From contig JAIYCF010000112.1 in NCBI GenBank assembly GCA_027488165.1, forward strand, positions 1 through 8,111: DNA of 8,111 nucleotides. Reading direction: 5' to 3'. Shown here piece after piece: positions 5,728 through 8,111 of the stretch. Positions within the stretch are counted from its first letter, which is position 1, and each line of letters starts with the position of its first letter. A program made the position numbers and the translations under genes. A model generated the notes under the pieces. The model made no database searches and was not told the DNA's origin. It saw only the letters and a program-made list of their open reading frames with translations. This DNA comes from Streptomycetaceae bacterium (lineage in GTDB: Bacteria > Actinomycetota > Actinomycetes > Nanopelagicales > Nanopelagicaceae).

Positions 5728-6411
5728 AAACTTTCCGGAGAAGTTTTCGGGGGAGAAAAGGGCATCGGCGTAGATATCGATGTAATGCGCGATGTCGCAA
5801 AGCAGATTAAAGATGTTGTAAAAACTGGCGTTCAGATGGCAGTAGTAGTCGGTGGCGGTAATTACTTCCGCGGTGCAGAACTACAGCAAGTTGGTATGGA
5901 CCGTGCACGCGCTGACTACATGGGAATGCTCGGAACGGTTATGAACTGTCTTGCGCTCCAAGATTTTCTTGAAAAAGAAGGCGTCGACACTCGCGTGCAA
6001 ACTGCGATCACCATGGGTCAAGTTGCCGAGCCTTATATTCCACGTCGCGCTATTCGACACCTTGAAAAAGGTCGTGTAGTTATATTCGGCGCAGGTGCCG
6101 GAATGCCATTCTTTACAACCGACACAGTCGCCGCACAGCGCGCACTCGAAATCGGATCAGAAGCACTTCTCCTTGCCAAGAGTGGCGTTGATGGCGTCTA
6201 CAGCGCAGATCCGAAGAAAGATGCAACAGCGACAAAATTCGACGATATTTCCTACAACGAGGTTCTATCTAAATCACTGGCAGTTGCAGATGCCGCAGCA
6301 TTTAGCTTATGTCGCGAAAACAAGTTACCGATTATCGTTTTTGATTTAATGTCTAATGGCAATATCGCACGCGCAGTACGTGGAGAAAAGATCGGCACTT
6401 TAGTTTCTTAA
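5689..6411 (+). CDS. pyrH: Uridylate kinase (UMP kinase)
   Basis: A 240-residue amino-acid-kinase-fold enzyme that phosphorylates UMP to UDP with ATP. In bacteria it is usually a hexamer, activated by GTP and inhibited by UTP. Motifs in order are YRRVLLKLSGEVFGG (8-22, nucleotide/phosphate loop with K14), VVVGGGNYFRG (52-62), MDRARADYMGMLGTVMNCLALQD (70-92), FGAGAGMPFFTTDTVAAQRALEIG (133-156, the UMP-binding block in its actinobacterial form) and KSGVDGVYSADPKKD (164-178). Length is typical and no key motif is missing. ATG 5689 follows AAAAGGAG by five bases. This places pyrimidine nucleotide supply inside the translation cluster, an old and widely conserved association. Its SD and first codons form an unusually strong hairpin, listed separately. 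Confidence 0.97.
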   Translation: MPGTRGTYRRVLLKLSGEVFGGEKGIGVDIDVMRDVAKQIKDVVKTGVQMAVVVGGGNYFRGAELQQVGMDRARADYMGMLGTVMNCLALQDFLEKEGVDTRVQTAITMGQVAEPYIPRRAIRHLEKGRVVIFGAGAGMPFFTTDTVAAQRALEIGSEALLLAKSGVDGVYSADPKKDATATKFDDISYNEVLSKSLAVADAAAFSLCRENKLPIIVFDLMSNGNIARAVRGEKIGTLVS

Positions 6412-6434
6412 GTTTTCCCATAGCTTTACCTATT

Positions 6435-6441
6435 AGAGGAG
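6435..6441 (+). promoter_or_regulatory. Ribosome binding site of frr
   Basis: AGAGGAG lies seven bases before ATG 6449 and fixes the start. The surrounding 37-bp pyrH-frr gap is A/T-rich and shows no obvious hairpin, in contrast to the starts of rpsB, pyrH and cdsA. Confidence 0.75.
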
Positions 6442-6448
6442 TAAGAAA

Positions 6449-7012
6449 ATGGCAGATGTAGCAAGTGCTCTAGCCGATGCGCAGAGCAAGATGGATAAGG
6501 CTGTCGAAGTTGCTAAAGATGATTTTGCAACAATTCGCACCGGCCGCGCTCATCCCGCGCTCTTTAACAAGATCATGGTTGATTACTACGGTACTTACAC
6601 TCCACTTTCGCAGCTTGCTTCAATCCAAGTTCCAGAAGCGCGCTTAGCAATCGTCTCTCCATTCGATAAAGGTGCGATGGCGAGCATCGAAAAAGCAATC
6701 CGCGAATCAGATCTTGGTGTAAATCCTGGCAACGATGGCGTGGTTATTCGAGTTGCTCTGCCGCAGCTTTCGGAAGAACGCCGCAAGGATTACATCAAAG
6801 TGGCGAAAGGAAAGGCGGAAGATTCGAAGGTCTCGATCCGCAATATCCGCCGCGCTGCCAAGGAGTTAATGGAGAAGCTCGAAAAAGATGGCGATATCGG
6901 AAAAGATGATCTAGCTCGTGGAGAAAAAGAACTTGAAAAGGTAACTTCCGAACACGTTGCCAAGATCGATGACCTCCTAAAGCATAAGGAGGCAGAGCTT
7001 CTAGAAGTCTAG
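6449..7012 (+). CDS. frr: Ribosome recycling factor
   Basis: A 187-residue RRF that, with EF-G, splits post-termination ribosomes into subunits. Domain I is a three-helix bundle formed by about residues 1-30 and 105-185; domain II is a beta sandwich at about 31-104. Conserved features are FATIRTGRAHPALFNKIMVDYYG (26-48), TPLSQLASIQVPEAR (51-65), SPFDKGAMASIEKAI (70-84), LPQLSEERRKDYIKVAK (104-120) and the arginine-rich SIRNIRRAAKELMEKLEKDG (129-148); R131 and R134 correspond to the residues that contact 23S rRNA in E. coli RRF. Length is standard. It follows pyrH by 37 bp, the usual bacterial order. The last codons and the TAG stop lie in an exact tandem 8-mer and a hairpin described separately. 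Confidence 0.98.
   Translation: MADVASALADAQSKMDKAVEVAKDDFATIRTGRAHPALFNKIMVDYYGTYTPLSQLASIQVPEARLAIVSPFDKGAMASIEKAIRESDLGVNPGNDGVVIRVALPQLSEERRKDYIKVAKGKAEDSKVSIRNIRRAAKELMEKLEKDGDIGKDDLARGEKELEKVTSEHVAKIDDLLKHKEAELLEV
6973..6992 (+). repeat. CCTCCT/AGGAGG inverted repeat at the 3' end of frr
   Basis: CCTCCT (6973-6978) pairs with AGGAGG (6987-6992) around an 8-base loop. The right arm is a near-perfect Shine-Dalgarno, and the left arm is anti-SD-like and could mask it. It is the only strong SD near cdsA but lies 39 bases before the GTG. The sequence also encodes frr residues, so chance is possible. Confidence 0.4.
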
Positions 7013-7019
7013 AAGTTCT
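6994..7019 (+). promoter_or_regulatory. 11-bp hairpin over the frr stop codon, before cdsA
   Basis: AGAGCTTCTAG (6994-7004) pairs with CTAGAAGTTCT (7009-7019), with one G-U, closed by the 4-base loop AAGT. The frr TAG (7010-7012) lies in the right arm. An exact tandem duplication of TCTAGAAG (7000-7007 and 7008-7015) generates much of the symmetry. No T-run follows (CCATACC), so it is not a standard intrinsic terminator. It could act in processing, in stabilising the transcript, or in setting distance between the upstream GGAGG and cdsA. Confidence 0.6.
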
Positions 7020-7031
7020 CCATACCTAAAA

Positions 7032-7892
7032 GTGTCAGACCTACATTCGATAAACGAGGCGATAAATAAGCGCGCTGGAAGAAAACTCCTTCCATCTATC
7101 GCGGTTTCTCTATTCCTTGTTGCACTAGTCTGGTTTGCACTTGCTTATCAGCGGGCCATCTTCGCCCTTCTTGTAACTCTCGCAGTAGTTCTTGGAATTC
7201 GCGAACTAAATAAAGCGTTCACTGCAGTTGATATTCATATTCCACTTTGGTCACTTACTACCGCTGCAGTTGGCCTATGCGCTGCTACTTGGTTCGGTGG
7301 AATTTCAGGTTTAGCGGCAGCTACTGCAATTGCATTCCCGTGCCTCTTGGTTCTCTTGCTTCCACGCGGAACAGTTAACTTTGTTAAAACCGCATCGGCA
7401 TCGGCACTGGCACTGGTGTATCTACCATTCTTAGCAGGATTCTTGATTTTGCTAGCCCGCCCCAGCAATGGGCTAGAGCGCGTCATGACTTTTGTGGTCT
7501 TAGTTGGATGCAATGACACTTTCGCATATTTGACTGGCGTACTTTTTGGAAAACATCCACTTGCTCCGAAGATCAGTCCTAAGAAAACTATTGAAGGCTT
7601 ACTAGGCTCACTTGTATTTACTGTCGCAGGTGGCGCTCTCGCATTTCATTACATTATGGGCGCCCAATGGTGGTTAGGTGCACTTGCTGGACTATTAACT
7701 GTTTTTACCGCAACATCAGGAGATCTAATCGAATCTGCGCTTAAGCGCGATATGGCGATAAAAGATATGGGAAATCTCTTGCCCGGCCATGGCGGAATAA
7801 TGGATCGACTGGACTCAGTTTTATTTGCTGCTCCCGCGCTATGGCTAGCCCTTGAAATTGTGCGTCGTGCACAAGATTCAGGGATTTTATGA
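7032..7892 (+). CDS. cdsA: Phosphatidate cytidylyltransferase (CDP-diacylglycerol synthase)
   Basis: A 286-residue integral membrane enzyme that makes CDP-diacylglycerol from CTP and phosphatidic acid, the precursor of phosphatidylglycerol, cardiolipin and phosphatidylinositol. Hydrophobic segments lie at about 20-38, 42-56, 72-88, 92-110, 121-142, 151-172, 190-208, 212-229 and 262-276. Conserved ISPKKTIEG is at 181-189. The complete family signature runs from S235 to D261, with K238, R239, K244, D245, the HGG at 253-255, D258, R259 and D261. The start is GTG 7032: an in-frame TAG lies upstream (7002-7004) and no other start codon intervenes before the conserved RAGRKLLPSI. No SD lies at normal distance, so translation probably depends on coupling to frr (19-bp gap) or on the intervening hairpin. 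The TGA overlaps the rlmN ATG by 4 bp. Confidence 0.96.
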   Translation: MSDLHSINEAINKRAGRKLLPSIAVSLFLVALVWFALAYQRAIFALLVTLAVVLGIRELNKAFTAVDIHIPLWSLTTAAVGLCAATWFGGISGLAAATAIAFPCLLVLLLPRGTVNFVKTASASALALVYLPFLAGFLILLARPSNGLERVMTFVVLVGCNDTFAYLTGVLFGKHPLAPKISPKKTIEGLLGSLVFTVAGGALAFHYIMGAQWWLGALAGLLTVFTATSGDLIESALKRDMAIKDMGNLLPGHGGIMDRLDSVLFAAPALWLALEIVRRAQDSGIL

Positions 7893-8111
7893 GCACCAGA
7901 CCTGATGCAAATCCTGAACTCAAATTAGTTTTCGATGAGCCGCCGCAACGCAAGAAGGCGCCAAAACATTTAGCAGATCTATCACCTGCTGATCGAAAGA
8001 TCTGGGCGAAGGAACTTGGCCTGCAGCCTTTCCGAGCTTCGCAAGTTGCAACTCACTATTTCTCACATCTATCAAATAACCCTGAAGAGTGGACCGATAT
8101 CCCAGCGGCTG
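7889..8111 (+). CDS. rlmN: 23S rRNA/tRNA adenine-C2 methyltransferase RlmN, N-terminal part (partial)
   Basis: The frame opens with an ATG overlapping the cdsA stop (ATGA) and stays open to the window edge, giving 74 full codons. The protein starts MSTRPDANPELKLVFDEPPQRK. It continues PKHLADLSPADRKIWAKELGLQPFRASQVATHYFSHLSNNPEEWTDIPAA, the typical N-terminal domain of actinobacterial RlmN, in which LVFDEP and PKHLADL precede an RNA-binding region. RlmN is a radical-SAM enzyme that methylates C2 of A2503 in 23S rRNA and A37 in some tRNAs. The CxxxCxxC cluster and catalytic cysteines are beyond the edge and cannot be checked. Position after cdsA matches Mycobacterium. The 4-bp overlap indicates translational coupling with cdsA. 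Confidence 0.9.
   Translation, partial: MSTRPDANPELKLVFDEPPQRKKAPKHLADLSPADRKIWAKELGLQPFRASQVATHYFSHLSNNPEEWTDIPAA

Noticed and set aside
6994..7019. The frr-cdsA hairpin as a Rho-independent terminator.
   Set aside because: It is followed by CCATACC, not a T-run, and lies inside a compact co-oriented gene cluster.

Overview
The window looks like chromosomal core from a low-to-medium G+C member of the Actinobacteria. The gene order rpsB-tsf-pyrH-frr-cdsA-rlmN, preceded by a XerC-type recombinase, is the classic actinobacterial arrangement, as in Mycobacterium. The IlvE, UMP kinase, CdsA and RlmN proteins also carry actinobacterial-style motifs. Base composition is close to balanced by eye, intergenic gaps are very short and coding density is high, so a streamlined freshwater lineage such as acI/Nanopelagicales is my best guess. 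That placement is inference, not proof.

Layout: all genes lie on the + strand. Bases 1-2834 hold a branched-chain amino-acid block: the 3' end of leuB, then ilvE (1-bp gap) and cimA (1-bp overlap). CimA makes citramalate from pyruvate and acetyl-CoA. LeuB can oxidise the methylmalate derived from it, and IlvE performs the final transamination, so the block fits a threonine-independent route to isoleucine beside leucine synthesis. xerC follows after 10 bp. Then comes the only sizeable gap, 3763-4040 (278 bp). It contains no credible gene but several inverted repeats, ending in a strong hairpin just before the rpsB ribosome binding site.

Bases 4041-8111 hold a translation, nucleotide and lipid block: rpsB (ribosomal protein S2), tsf (EF-Ts, TTG start), pyrH (UMP kinase), frr (ribosome recycling factor), cdsA (CDP-diacylglycerol synthase, GTG start) and the 5' part of rlmN (23S rRNA/tRNA methyltransferase, cut by the window edge). 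Spacing is tight (5, 35, 37 and 19 bp, then a 4-bp overlap), which suggests one or a few co-transcribed units.

No mobile element, CRISPR array, tRNA or wholly unknown protein gene was found. The most interesting signals are RNA structures at translation starts. In pyrH, an 11-bp perfect inverted repeat pairs the whole Shine-Dalgarno with conserved codons 10-13, and a further 7-bp stem stacks above it. At the frr/cdsA junction, an 11-bp hairpin sits between a GGAGG and the otherwise SD-less GTG of cdsA. The rpsB leader carries a 13-bp hairpin and a 15-bp palindrome. These are structural observations from the sequence; the regulatory roles are hypotheses.
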